Source of the DNA: Astragalus membranaceus
Taxonomy: Eukaryota > Streptophyta > Magnoliopsida > Fabales > Fabaceae
Direction: 5' to 3'
Length of the DNA: 64,000 nt
NCBI GenBank assembly: GCA_039519185.1
Contig: CM076848.1
Location: 189,602,003 to 189,666,002 of the forward strand
Shown: positions 11,754 through 23,636 of the stretch, in pieces
How positions within the stretch are numbered: position 1 is the stretch's first letter
Layout: each line of letters opens with the position of its first letter
The notes under the pieces: generated by a model
Databases searched by the model: none
What the model saw: only the letters and a program-made list of their open reading frames with translations
What the model was told of the DNA's origin: nothing
Translations under genes and position numbers: made by a program

Positions 11754-12047
11754 AGGGTTAAATATATTTTTGTTCTCTAAAAAGTTTAAGAATTTTATTT
11801 TTAGTCCTTATAAAAAATTTCACTCACTTTTAGTCTTCATATTTTCCTTTGTCAATGCTTTTAGTCTCCCGTTACTTTTAATAGCGCTTGGAGCACTAAT
11901 AAAAGCGCAAAAAAAACTCTATTAAAAGTCATTAGAGTCATTAGAGACTAAAAGGATTGATGAAAAAAATGCGGAACAAAAAGTGAACAACTTTTTTTAA
12001 AGGAACAATTTTTTTTCAAATTTTATAAGAAAAATGTATTTAACTCT
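11754..12047. mobile_element. Foldback MITE of the GGGTTAAATA type, complete copy
   Basis: About 294 bp. The left end AGGGTTAAATATATTTTTG and the opposite-strand right end AGAGTTAAATACATTTTTC are inverted repeats. The interior folds back as well: GTCAATGCTTTTAGTC has a near-complement in the right half. This is the reference complete copy for the family in this window. Similar 'gggttaaatat...tttagtc' elements are common in legume genomes, which I state from general knowledge. Confidence 0.8.
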
Positions 12048-12965
12048 AAATTAAATAATAATCGCATACTATTGTTATTTGTTTTAACTTCTTCTCCTAT
12101 GACTCAAACACGTTACAGACAACTAATTGAAAGTTTTTGGGTGACAAAAATAGAAATATAATATATGATCTTTAAAAGGACAAAACTTACAGTTAAAAAA
12201 TTGATTTGAATTTGAGAATAAATGAAAGAGTTAAATATAATTTTGTTGTCTAAAAAATTTAAGAATTTTAATTTTAGTCGTTATAAAAAATTGCACTCAA
12301 TTTTAGTCTTCAGTTTTAATTTATATACTATATATGTCTCCTTTATTTAAAAAGAGAAAGAAAGAAAGAAAATAGTCATAGAAAATTAAGCGAATTTTCA
12401 GAACGCTCGATTCAGCCAGTAAAAGGCCGCATCGTTTTCTTTTCACCATCGTTGAGAAATAAGAAGGTGGAGAATAACTAGTGACGGTAAATCCTAAGCG
12501 GTTAATATGCGAGACCATGAGTATTTACGCAGATTAGAAATTTGGATTATGAAAGTTTCAAGTAAATTTAAAAGTTACCTCAATTTGATTGTGCAACGGA
12601 AGCACCATCTGAGCACAAGAATCAGATATCAGAAATCCGCCCCGGCAATTTTCCCGTGCGTATGTCTGTTAGAACGATCTCGGACGAATCTTGAAAAGTT
12701 CCACAATCTTCTTCCTAAAATAAATCAAAATTTCTTAATCAATTCAAATTCAAGCGCTAATCAGATTGAACCAACAACTCAAGTAAGGGAAGCAAGGGAA
12801 ACATTTTATTCAAATTAAATATTAAATAAGGGGAAGTAACTTGTCTCCCCTTTGCTTAAGTTTTAACTCCCAAACAAGCAAAAGAGAAGTCCCCTCCTTT
12901 TCTTTCTTAAACATCAAAACAAAAACAAAAGGGCTTTGGCTCCCCCTGCATCCTGTCCTTTCTCT

Positions 12966-13054
12966 TCCCTTCCCTTCCCTCCCCTACCCTTCCCTTCCCT
13001 TCCCATCCCATCCCATCCCATCCCATCCCATCCCATCCCTACCCTCCCCTACCC
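12966..13054. repeat. CCCTT / CCCAT pentanucleotide repeat
   Basis: A run of TTCCC units passes into CATCC units (eight in a row), then CTACC. It lies in a pyrimidine-rich segment (12,841-13,060) that is absent from the other copies of the surrounding repeat, so it is a private insertion or expansion. Confidence 0.9.
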
Positions 13055-13265
13055 TTTTTAAAGTTAAAAGTTTAACATCCTCAGCTTGAAGTTATGGACT
13101 TGATGCCTACTAATAAGATAAATCCCACTGACACACTCCAATACTCCATACATAGTAACTATTGGGAAAAACCCAAGTCCCACATTGACTAGAGATATGG
13201 TCTCATAAGAGTATATAGTGAAAGGGCAGTCCTCACCTTACAAGTCGGTTTTGTGGGGTTGAGTT

Positions 13266-14217
13266 TAGTGTTTAGAATCGCGCGCTATAGCGGCGTGGCG
13301 GAGCGGCCCCTGGCCGCGACGTCGACAGCATGGCGGAGCAGTTCTCCTTCGCGGTAGTCGGGGGCGCGATAGCGGCAGTTCGGCGGCGAGTTCTGCGCAG
13401 GTTTTGTGGGTCTGGGTCGAAAGACCCGAAGCGTCTTCCCTAGGTTGAAGACAGAGATGCGTAATGACCATAACGCCCTTAATGAGACAGATGCGTAATG
13501 ACCATAACGCCCTCAATGAGACAGATGCGTAATGATGATAACGCCATTAATGAATTAGAACGTTGGGTTTTTTATTTATGGGTACTATTGGAGTTTCGCG
13601 TTTAAGTTAACAGATTAACAAATTAGGGTTTTTAAAATAAATGTTACTGTTCATTGTCAAGCTTACTTCTGTTTTCTTTCACGTTTTCTTCCTTCTACGT
13701 GAACCTGTTTCACGTTTTCTTCTCTTCTACCTGAACACGACACTCTGCTCCACCGCCCAACTGAGCTCCACCGCGCCCCACTGTGCTCCACCGCGCCCTA
13801 CTTTGCTTCTCTCCTCACTGTTGCGCTGTTATCTGTTTTTCTCTGTTTTATTTTTCAGTTTCCTTCTCTGTTTTTTATTCTCCCTGTTTCTCTTCTGTTT
13901 TTATTGATATTTTAATATCAGTTTCAGTATTTCATTACAAATATCAGTTTCTCTGCCAATTCTTCGCTTTGTTCATTTGTTGATTTTTGGTTTATGTTAT
14001 TTTTAGTATGTTATTGAAATTTGAGAAACTTAGGACATTTTAGGTTAAGTTTGAATGTGGTGGATTTTGAATCTTTTTAATTATTTTTAAGAATTTTCAT
14101 GCATATAGTATTTATCCTGTATTTGTGAATTACATTTCGAAATAGCGGTCATCCCGCTATCCGCTATACCGCTATAGCGTTTTTTAGGCCGACCGCTATC
14201 CGGGATTTAAAACACTG
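13266..14217. mobile_element. hAT-type MITE nested in the TRIM 5' LTR
   Basis: 952 bp bounded by inverted termini TAGTGTTTAGAATCGCG (left) and CAGTGTTTTAAATCCCG (right, opposite strand), each followed by TAGCGG-rich subterminal sequence. It is flanked by a perfect 8-bp duplication GTTGAGTT at 13258-13265 and 14218-14225. The 3' LTR of the TRIM (near 14,430) shows the uninterrupted site. The left half is GC-rich and contains a 34-bp tandem triplication (13455-13556). The middle holds repeats of 'gctccaccgcgcccc' type. No transposase frame, so non-autonomous. Confidence 0.9.
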
Positions 14218-14332
14218 GTTGAGTTAGGCCTAAACCACATTCTAAGATGGTATCTAAGCCTATCCTAGATCCTTCGGGCCACCCACCATTATTATCCATG
14301 CACCAAGCCCAATAGTGCTGGGCGTGAGGGGG

Positions 14333-14461
14333 TGTATTGGGAAAAACCCAAGTCCCACATTGACTAGAGATATAGTCTCATAAGAGTATATAATGAAAGG
14401 GCAATCCTCACCTTACAAGCCGGTTTTGTGGGGTTGAGTTAGGCCTAAACCACATTCTAAG
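14333..14461 (+). repeat. 3' LTR of the TRIM
   Basis: Uninterrupted ~127-bp LTR, differing from the split 5' copy (13160-13265 plus 14226-14246) at only a few sites (for example 'gatatggtc' versus 'gatatagtc'), which indicates a fairly young insertion. Confidence 0.85.
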
Positions 14462-15750
14462 AGTAACAAATACCAAATAAATTTTTTATTAAGCTTAAAA
14501 GCAAAAAATTATGCATTGGAAAATAATGATGGCTATTTGACTGTAAAAAAAGCATTAATATTATTAAGAGACTAAAAGACTATTATGCACCTTAGCCCAA
14601 AGAGCCATCTCCACGACATCTATACCAACAACCTTAGGAAGACGACCCAAAACATCTTTGCATATGGTCAAGATGCCGAGAAGGAAGCGATTCCTACAAG
14701 AAAATAGATAGGCATGATTAGAAAACTTCCCTCCCCTCAAACACGTTACACACAACTAATTGAAAGCTTTCTGGGTGACGAAAATACAAATATGAGCACA
14801 AGAATCAGATATATCAGAACTCCCCTCAATTTGATTGTGCAATTGAAGCAACATATGAGCACAAGAATCAGATATATCAGAACTCCACTCCGACAATCTT
14901 CCCGCGCGTCCGTTAGAACAATCTACGGCAAGTCTTGGAAAGTTCCAGAATCTTCTTCCTAAATGAAATCACAATTTCTTAATCAATTCAAGCGCTAATT
15001 AATCATAAAATGCGGTCACAACTTTCAAAAGGGAAGACAGAGATTCTGTGGCCCTAAACTTGAAAGGACATAAACCAACAATTCACCAAACAGAAGCCAC
15101 TACTTCAAGCGTATTCTTAGTTTCTTACTCATCATAAATATTAAACCTCAATACCATTTAAGACAGAGAAAATATCACCATTTAAGCGCAAATGTGATCA
15201 TAAAGTCAAGCTAATTATTATTATTATAAATTATTATAAAGATTAACGCACATGTGAATTGAACAAACTACAGTCCAGGAGGTACAGCTTGGAAGTAATC
15301 AGAAACTTCTTCTCCTCTGACTCAGACACGTTACAGACAACTAATTTAAAGCTTTTTGGGTGACGAAAATAGAAATATTTTAACTTATATATATTATTTA
15401 TGATCTTATTAACATATTATATATGTTCTTTTTTTTTTTTTACAATAATATTATTTATGTTCTTAAAAAGGACAAAAATGTACTATTGAAAAATATTGAC
15501 TTGAATATGAGAATAAATGAAAGGGTTAAATATATTTTTGTTCTATAAAAAGTTTAAGAATTTCATTTTTAGTCCTTATAAAAAATTTCCCTCACTTTCA
15601 ATCCTCATATTTTCCTTTGTCAATGCTTTTAGTCTCCCATTACTTTTAATAGCGCTTGGAACGCTAATAAAAGCGCAAAAAAAAACTCTATTAAAAGTCA
15701 TTAGTGACTAAAAGCATTGACGAGAAAAAAATGAAACAAAAAGTGAGCAA
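14462..15750. repeat. Upstream diverged and partial copy of the ~1.97-kb unit
   Basis: 14,462-14,735 corresponds to the 'agactaaaagact...gcaccttagcc' part of the unit. 14,790-14,960 holds a private tandem duplication around 'gagcacaagaatcagatata'. From about 15,190 to 15,750 the sequence becomes nearly identical to the array units and ends at the same MITE breakpoint. Only this last ~560 bp therefore shares the array's recent homogenisation. Confidence 0.75.
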
Positions 15751-18700
15751 TACTTCTTCTGAAACATTGACTTTCAACTCTATCTCGGTCATAGCCAAAG
15801 TAACAAGACCACCATCTAGCACATTCCTCTGAGTAGAAACAGGGGATGTATTTTCCTATTTCACATTTTTGTAGAAATAAATAAATCAGCTTGAAGTTAT
15901 GGACTTGATGACTACTAATAAGATAAATCGCACCGACACACTCCAATACTCCATACATAGTAACGAATACCAAATAATTATTTACTAAGCAGTAAAGCAA
16001 AAAATATTCATTGGAAAAGAATGATGGCTATTTGACTGTAAAAAAGCATTAAAATTGAGAGACTAAAAGACTATATGCACCTTAGCCAAAAGAGCCATCT
16101 CCACGACATCTATACCAACAACCTTAAGAAGACATCCCAAAACATCTTTGCATATGGTCAAGATGCCGAGAAGGAAGTGATTCCTACAAGAAAATAAATA
16201 CACATGATTAGAAAACGTCCCTCCCCTCACATAGAACTCAATCACTAAATTAATGCTTAGATTAACATTCCTCTCAACAATATTAGCTGTCATCAATATT
16301 GTGCATTGTCCAATCCATTGCGGGGGAGCCACACTTTGGCTACTATGATTACCAAACCACTACCAAGAGAACATTCATCAGTTCAAGAAGCAAATGACTA
16401 GAAAGACATTAACAAACAAAAATAAGAGCAAGAACTAGTTGCTTCTGTGACGGCTGCTTTGTCATGAACTATGAACAATATGTTCAGAATTAGAGCAGCG
16501 TAAATGTACATCCATTGGGATCGTTTGTTATATAACTTCTACTCTTGAGAGATACTTTAGCTGGAATAGTTTTGCAAGCTGCAAGCACAAGAAAAGATTT
16601 TTTTACCGTGTTAAATACTGAACAGGATATCCACCAAAGCCACCACAGAGGCTACAAAATCAACGATAACCAAAACTAAGAGAAGAAAAGGCAGAAAAAA
16701 AAAGCGGTTGTACTCTGACCTTTTGATAATGCTGCAGGAAATAGCAGTGTCACCAACAATACAAATGTGGAATTCCACAAATAATCACTTAACTATCCTT
16801 CCAACAAAATGGAACTATTCAACCAATCTAATCAGTTGAAGATTTAACTATCTATCTTACCAAAAAGCAGCCAAATTCAATAAGAACAATAAAAAAGGGA
16901 AGCAACATTACCATATAAACTATGATCAATGCATAATAAAACCTAAACATTATTTGATAGTTGAGTTAGTACAGAAAATCAAAGTTTTCATAAAGAAAGG
17001 CAATGTGCACATCAGAGTAGTTAATCTCTTCAAAGCTAAAACACTGAAATCACACAAACACATTGTCATTTGTTTTACTTCGAAAAATATGTCCCATTTA
17101 TTTAAAAAAAGAAAGAAAATAGCTAGAGATGGTGAAACAAAATGACAAACACGACAGCGCAAATGTGATCATAAAGTCAAGCTAATTATTATTATTATAA
17201 ATTATTATAAAGATTAAAGCACATGTGAATTGAACAAACTACAGTCCAGGAGGTACAGCTTGGAAGTAATCAGAAACTTCTTCTCCTCTGACTTAGACAC
17301 GTTACAGACAACTAATTTAAAGCTTTTTGGGTGACGAAAATAGAAATATTTTAACTTATATATATTATTTATGATCTTATTAACATATTATATATATTCT
17401 TTTTTTTTTACAATAATATTATTTATGTTCTTAAAAAGGACAAAAATGTACTATTGAAAAATATTGACTTGAATATGAGAATAAATGAAAGGGTTAAATA
17501 TATTTTTGTTCTATAAAAAGTTTAAGAATTTCATTTTTAGTCCTTATAAAAAATTTCCCTCACTTTCAATCCTCATATTTTCCTTTGTCAATGCTTTTAG
17601 TCTCCCATTACTTTTAATAGCGCTTGGAACGCTAATAAAAGCGCAAAAAAAAACTCTATTAAAAGTCATTAGTGACTAAAAGCATTGACGAGAAAAAAAT
17701 GAAACAAAAAGTGAGCAATACTTCTTCTGAAACATTGACTTTCAACTCTATCTCGGTCATAGCCAAAGTAACAAGACCACCATCTAGCACATTCCTCTGA
17801 GTAGAAACAGGGGATGTATTTTCCTATTTCACATTTTTGTAAAAATAAATAAATTAGCTTGAAGTTATGGACTTGACGACTACTAATAAGATAAATCGCA
17901 CTGACACACTCCAATACTCCATACATAGTAACGAATACCAAAAAATTATTTACTAAGCAGTAAAGCAAAAAATATTCATTGGAAAAGAATGATGGCTATT
18001 TGACTGTAAAAAAGCATTAAAATTGAGAGACTAAAAGACTATATGCACCGTAGCAAAAAGAGCCATCTCCACGACATCTATACCAACAACCTTAGGAAGA
18101 CATCCCAAAACATCTTTGCATATGGTCAAGATGCCGAGAAGGAAGTGATTCCTACAAGAAAATAAATACACATGATTAGAAAACGTCCCTCCCCTCACAT
18201 AGAACTCAATCACTAAATTAATGCTTAGATTAACATTCCTCTCAACAATATTAGCTGTCATCAATATTGTGCATTGTCCAATCCATTGCGGGGGAGCCAC
18301 ACTTTGGCTACTATGATTACCAAACCACTAGCAAGAAAACATTCATCAGTTCAAGAAGCAAATGACTAGAAAGACATTAACAAACAAACATAAGAGCAAG
18401 AACTAGTTGCTTCTGTGACGGCTGCTTTGTCATGAACTATGAACAATATGTTCAGAATTAGAGCAGCGTAAATGTACATCCATTGGGATCGTTTGTTATA
18501 TAACTTCTACTCTTGAGAGATACTTTAGCTGGAATAGTTTTGCAAGCTGCAAGCACAAGAAAAGATTTTTTTACCGTGTTAAATACTGAACAGGATATCC
18601 ACCAAAGCCACCACAGAGGCTACAAAATCAAGGATAACCAAAACTAAGAGAAGAAAAGGCAGAAAAAAAAAGCGGTTGTACTCTGACCTTTTGATAATGC

Positions 18701-19684
18701 TGCAGGAAATAGCAGTGTCACCAACAATACAAATGTGGAATTCCACAAATAATCACTTAACTATCCTTCCAACAAAATGGAACTATTCAACCAATCTAAT
18801 CAGTTGAAGATTTAACTATCTATCTTACCAAAAAGCAGCCAAATTCAATAAGAACAATAAAAAAGGGAAGCAACATTACCATATAAACTATGATCAATGC
18901 ATAATAAAACCTAAACATTATTTGATAGTTGAGTTAGTACAGAAAATCAAAGTTTTCATAAAGAAAGGCAATGTGCACATCAGAGTAGTTAACTCTTCAA
19001 AGCTAAAACACTGAAATCACACAAACACATTGTCATTTGTTTTACTTCAAAAAATATGTCCCATTTATTTAAAAAAAGAAAGAAAATAGCTAGAGATGGT
19101 GAAACAAAATGACAAACACGACAGCGCAAATGTGATCATAAAGTCAAGCTAATTATTATTATTATAAATTATTATAAAGATTAAAGCACATGTGAATTGA
19201 ACAAACTACAGTCCAGGAGGTACAGCTTGGAAGTAATCAGAAACTTCTTCTCCTCTGACTTAGACACGTTACAGACAACTAATTTAAAGCTTTTTGGGTG
19301 ACGAAAATAGAAATATTTTAACTTATATATATTATTTATGATCTTATTAACATATTATATATGTTCTTTTTTTTTTACAATAATATTATTTATGTTCTTA
19401 AAAAGGACAAAAATGTACTATTGAAAAATATTGACTTGAATATGAGAATAAATGAAAGGGTTAAATATATTTTTGTTCTATAAAAAGTTTAAGAATTTCA
19501 TTTTTAGTCCTTATAAAAAATTTCCCTCACTTTCAATCCTCATATTTTCCTTTGTCAATGCTTTTAGTCTCCCATTACTTTTAATAGCGCTTGGAACGCT
19601 AATAAAAGCGCAAAAAAAACTCTATTAAAAATCATTAGTGACTAAAAGCATTGACGAGAAAAAAATGAAACAAAAAGTGAGCAA
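15751..19684. repeat. Dimer 1 (A1 + B1)
   Basis: The A-type unit (15751-17718) carries 'caccttagccaaaagagcc' near 16,080; the B-type unit (17719-19684) carries 'caccgtagcaaaaagagcc' near 18,046. A1 lacks the expanded 'gaaaagaaaaaaaaaag' tract of A2 and A3 and is the most distinct of the three A units. Confidence 0.85.
16063..16332 (-). other. Recurring minus-strand exon-like segment in each unit (unidentified)
   Basis: Minus-strand frame of 89 codons with a polypyrimidine tract and acceptor-like TTTTCTTGTAG near 16,190. Downstream of it reads NHFLLGILTICKDVLG, then KVVGIDVVEMALLAKVH. Equivalent frames are at 18031-18300, 19994-20263, 21981-22250, 23985-24218 and 25936-26205, and a diverged one is near 14,564-14,735 (VLGRLPKVVGIDVVEM). 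Other splice-like blocks on the same strand include one near 16,480-16,550 reading TIPAKVSLKSRSYITNDPN. I do not recognise the protein. Frames are short and none starts convincingly, so these look like duplicated fragments of a decayed gene. Confidence 0.35.
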
Positions 19685-22600
19685 TACTTCTTCTGAAACA
19701 TTGACTTTCAACTCTATCTCGGTCATAGCCAAAGTAAGAAGACCACCATCTAGCACATTCCTCTGAGTAGAAACAGGGGATGTATTTTCCTATTTCACTT
19801 TTTGTAGAAATAAAAATCAGCTTGAAGTTATGGACTTGACGACTACTAATAAGATAAATCGCACTGACACACTCCAATACTCCATACATAGTAACGAATA
19901 ACAAATAATTGTTTACTAAGCAGTAAAGCAAAAAATATTCATTGGAAAAGAATGATGGCTATTGGACTGTAAAAAAGCATTAAAATTGAGAGACTAAAAG
20001 ACTATATGCACCTTAGCCAAAAGAGCCATCTCCACGACATCTATACCAACAACCTTAGGAAGACATCCCAAAACATCTTTGCATATGGTCAAGATGCCGA
20101 GAAGGAAGTGATTCCTACAAGAAAATAAATACACTTGATTAGAAAACGTCCCTCCCCTCACATTGAACTCAATCACTAAATTAATGCTTAGATTAACATT
20201 CCTCTCAACAAGATTAGCTGTCATCAATATTGTGCATTGTCCAATCCATTGCGGGGGAGCCAAACTTTGGCTACTATGATTACCAAACCACTAACAAGAA
20301 AACATTCATCAGTTCAAGAAGCAAATGACTAGAAAGACATTAACAAACAAACATAAGAGCAAGAACTAGTTGCTTCTGTGACGGCTGCTTTGTCATGAAC
20401 TATGAACAATATGTTCAGAATTAGAGCAGCGTAAATGTACATCCATTGGGATCGTTTGTTATATAACTTCTACTCTTGAGAGATACTTTAGCTGGAATAG
20501 TTTTGCAAGCTGCAAGCACAAGAAAAGATTTTTTTACCGTGTTAAATACTGAACAGGATATCCACCAAAGCCACCACAGAGGCTACAAAATCAAGGATAA
20601 CCAAAACTAAGGGAAGAAAAGGCAGAAAAAAAAAGTGGTTGTACTCTGACCTTTTGATAATGCTGCAGGAAATAGCAGTGTCACCAACAATACAAATGTG
20701 GAATTCCACAAATAATCACTTAACTATCCTTCTAACAAAATGGAACTATTCAACCAATCTAATCAGTTGAAGATTTCACTATCTATCTTACCAAAAAGTA
20801 GCCAAATTCAATAAGAACAATAAAAAAGGGAAGCAACATTACCATATAAACTATGATCAATGCATAATAAAACCTAAACATTATTTGATAGTTGAGTTAG
20901 TACAGAAAATCAAAGTTTTCATAAAGAAAGGCAATGTGCACATCAGAGTAGTTAATCTCTTCAAAGCTAAAACACTGAAATCACACAAACACATTGTCAT
21001 TTGTTTTACTTCGAAAACTATGTCCCATTTATTTAAAAAAAGAAAGAAAAGAAAAAAAAAAGAAAGAAAATAGCTAGAGATGGTGAAACAAAATGACAAA
21101 CACGACAGCGCAAATGTGATCATAAAGTCAAGCTAATTATTATTATTATAAATTATTATAAAGATTAGAGCACATGTGAATTGAACAAACTACAGTCCAG
21201 GAGGTACAGCTTGGAAGTAATCAGAAACTTCTTCTCCTCTAACTCAGACACGTTACAGACAACTAATTTAAAGCTTTTTGGGTGACGAAAATAGAAATAT
21301 TTTAACTTTTATATATTATTTATGATCTTATTAACATATTATATATGTTCTTTTTTTTTTGACAATAATATTATTTATGTTCTTAAAAAGGACAAAAATG
21401 TACTATTGAAAAATATTGACTTGAATATGAGAATAAATGAAAGGGTTAAATATATTTTTGTTCTATAAAAAGTTTAAGAATTTCATTTTTAGTCCTTATA
21501 AAAAATTTCCCTCACTTTCAATCCTCATATTTTCCTTTGTCAATGCTTTTAGTCTCCCATTACTTTTAATAGCGCTTGGAACGCTAATAAAAGCGCAAAA
21601 AAAACTCTATTAAAAGTGATTAGTGACTAAAAGCATTGACGAGAAAAAAATGAAACAAAAAGTGAGCAATACTTCTTCTGAAACATTGACTTTCAACTCT
21701 ATCTCAGTCATAGCCAAAGTAACAAGACCACCATCTAGCACATTCCTCTGAGTAGAAACAGGGGATGTATTTTCCTATTTCACTTTTTGTAGAAATAAAT
21801 AAATCAGCTTGAAGTTATGGACTTGACGACTACTAATAAGATAAATCGCACCGACACACTCCAATACTCCATACATAGTAACGAATACCAAATAATTGTT
21901 TACTAAGCAGTAAAGCAAAAAATATTCATTGGAAAAGAATGATGGCTATTTGACTGTAAAAAAGCATTAAAATTGAGAGACTAAAAGACTATATGCACCG
22001 TAGCAAAAAGAGCCATCTCCACGACATCTATACCAACAACCTTAGGAAGACATCCCAAAACATCTTTGCATATGGTCAAGATGCCGAGAAGGAAGTGATT
22101 CCTACAAGAAAATAAATACACATGATTAGAAAACGTCCCTCCCCTCACATAGAACTCAATCACTAAATTAATGCTTAGATTAACATTCCTCTCAACAATA
22201 TTAGCTGTCATCAATATTGTGCATTGTCCAATCCATTGCGGGGGAGCCACACTTTGGCTACTATGATTACCAAACCACTAACAAGAAAACATTCATCAGT
22301 TCAAGAAGCAAATGACTAGAAAGACATTAACAAACAAACATAAGAGCAAGAACTAGTTGCTTCTGTGACGGCTGCTTTGTCATGAACTATGAACAATATG
22401 TTCAGAATTAGAGCAGCGTAAATGTACATCCATTGGGATCGTTTGTTATATAACTTCTACTCTTGAGAGATACTTTAGCTGGAATAGTTTTGCAAGCTGC
22501 AAGCACAAGAAAAGATTTTTTTACCGTGTTAAATACTGAACAGGATATCCACCAAAGCCACCACAGAGGCTACAAAATCAAGGATAACCAAAACTAAGGG

Positions 22601-23636
22601 AAGAAAAGGCAGAAAAAAAAAGCGGTTGTACTCTGACCTTTTGATAATGCTGCAGGAAATAGCAGTGTCACCAACAATACAAATGTGGAATTCCACAAAT
22701 AATCGCTTAACTATCCTTCCAACATAATGGAACTATTCAACCAGTCTAATCAGTTGAAGATTTCACTATCTATCTTACCAAAAAGCAGCCAAATTCAATA
22801 AGAACAATAAAAAAGGGAAGCAACATTACCATATAAACTATGATCAATGCATAATAAAACCTAAACATTATTTGATAGTTGAGTTAGTACAGAAAATCAA
22901 AGTTTTCATAAAGAAAGGCAATGTGCACATCAGAGTAGTTAATCTCTTCAAAGCTAAAACACTGAAATCACACAAACACATTGTCATTTGTTTTACTTCG
23001 AAAAATATGCCCCATCTATTTAAAAAAAGAAAGAAAATAGCTAGAGATGGTGAAACAAAATGACAAACACGACAGCGCAAATGTGATCATAAAGTCAAGC
23101 TAATTATTATTATTATAAATTATTATAAAGATTAAAGCACATGTGAATTGAACAAACTACAGTCCAGGAGGTACAGCTTGGAAGTAATCAGAAACTTCTT
23201 CTCCTCTGACTTAGACACGTTACAGACAACTAATTTAAAGCTTTTTGGGTGACGAAAATAGAAATATTTTAACTTATATATATTATTTATGATCTTATTA
23301 ACATATTATATATGTTCTTTTTTTTTTTACAATAATATTATTTATGTTCTTAAAAAGGACAAAAATGTACTATTGAAAAATATTGACTTGAATATGAGAA
23401 TAAATGAAAGGGTTAAATATATTTTTGTTCTATAAAAAGTTTAAGAATTTCATTTTTAGTCCTTATAAAAAATTTCCCTCACTTTCAATCCTCATATTTT
23501 CCTTTGTCAATGCTTTTAGTCTCTCATTACTTTTAATAGCGCTTGGAACGCTAATAAAAGCGCAAAAAAAACTCTATTAAAAGTCATTAGTGACTAAAAG
23601 CATTGACGAGAAAAAAATGAAACAAAAAGTGAGCAA
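19685..23636. repeat. Dimer 2 (A2 + B2)
   Basis: The A2 unit (19685-21669) has 'caccttagcc', 'acacttgattag', 'cattgaactc' and the A-tract expansion near 21,045. The B2 unit (21670-23636) returns to 'caccgtagca', 'acacatgattag' and 'catagaactc'. Confidence 0.85.

Larger units (their letters stand above)
11061..12840. repeat. Diverged copy of the ~2-kb repeat family
   Basis: Starting near 11,220 the sequence parallels the tail of the ~1.97-kb units downstream ('gtgagttagtacagaaaatc', 'gtcaagcttattatta', 'ccaggtggtaaagcttgg', 'cgttacagacaactaa', then the MITE). It is clearly diverged from them and continues into a flank ('ggtggagaataactagtgac', 12,467) that recurs near 27,830 and 32,718. An internal partial duplication places a second, truncated MITE copy near 12,230. 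No gene seen. Confidence 0.75.
13160..14461 (+). mobile_element. TRIM-like miniature LTR retrotransposon
   Basis: Two ~127-bp direct repeats, beginning TATTGGGAAAAACCCAAG and ending CCACATTCTAAG, flank a short internal region with no coding capacity. Right after the 5' LTR (14247) comes ATGGTATCTAAGCC, close to the common plant initiator-Met-tRNA binding site TGGTATCAGAGC. Just before the 3' LTR is a polypurine tract, GTGAGGGGGTG. AGTAAC is present on both sides (13154-13159 and 14462-14467) as target duplication. Much of the length is due to a nested DNA transposon in the 5' LTR; without it the element is about 340 bp, typical of TRIMs. Confidence 0.85.

Noticed and set aside
15517..15711. 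Plus-strand frame MKGLNIFLFYKKFKNF repeated in several units
   Set aside because: It lies across the MITE and is low-complexity; it is explained by the element.
16954..17145. Plus-strand frame reading MIVELVQKIKVFIKKGNV, repeated in each 2-kb unit
   Set aside because: Repetition follows from the tandem units. No splice or promoter context on this strand, and the opposite strand looks more exon-like at the same place.
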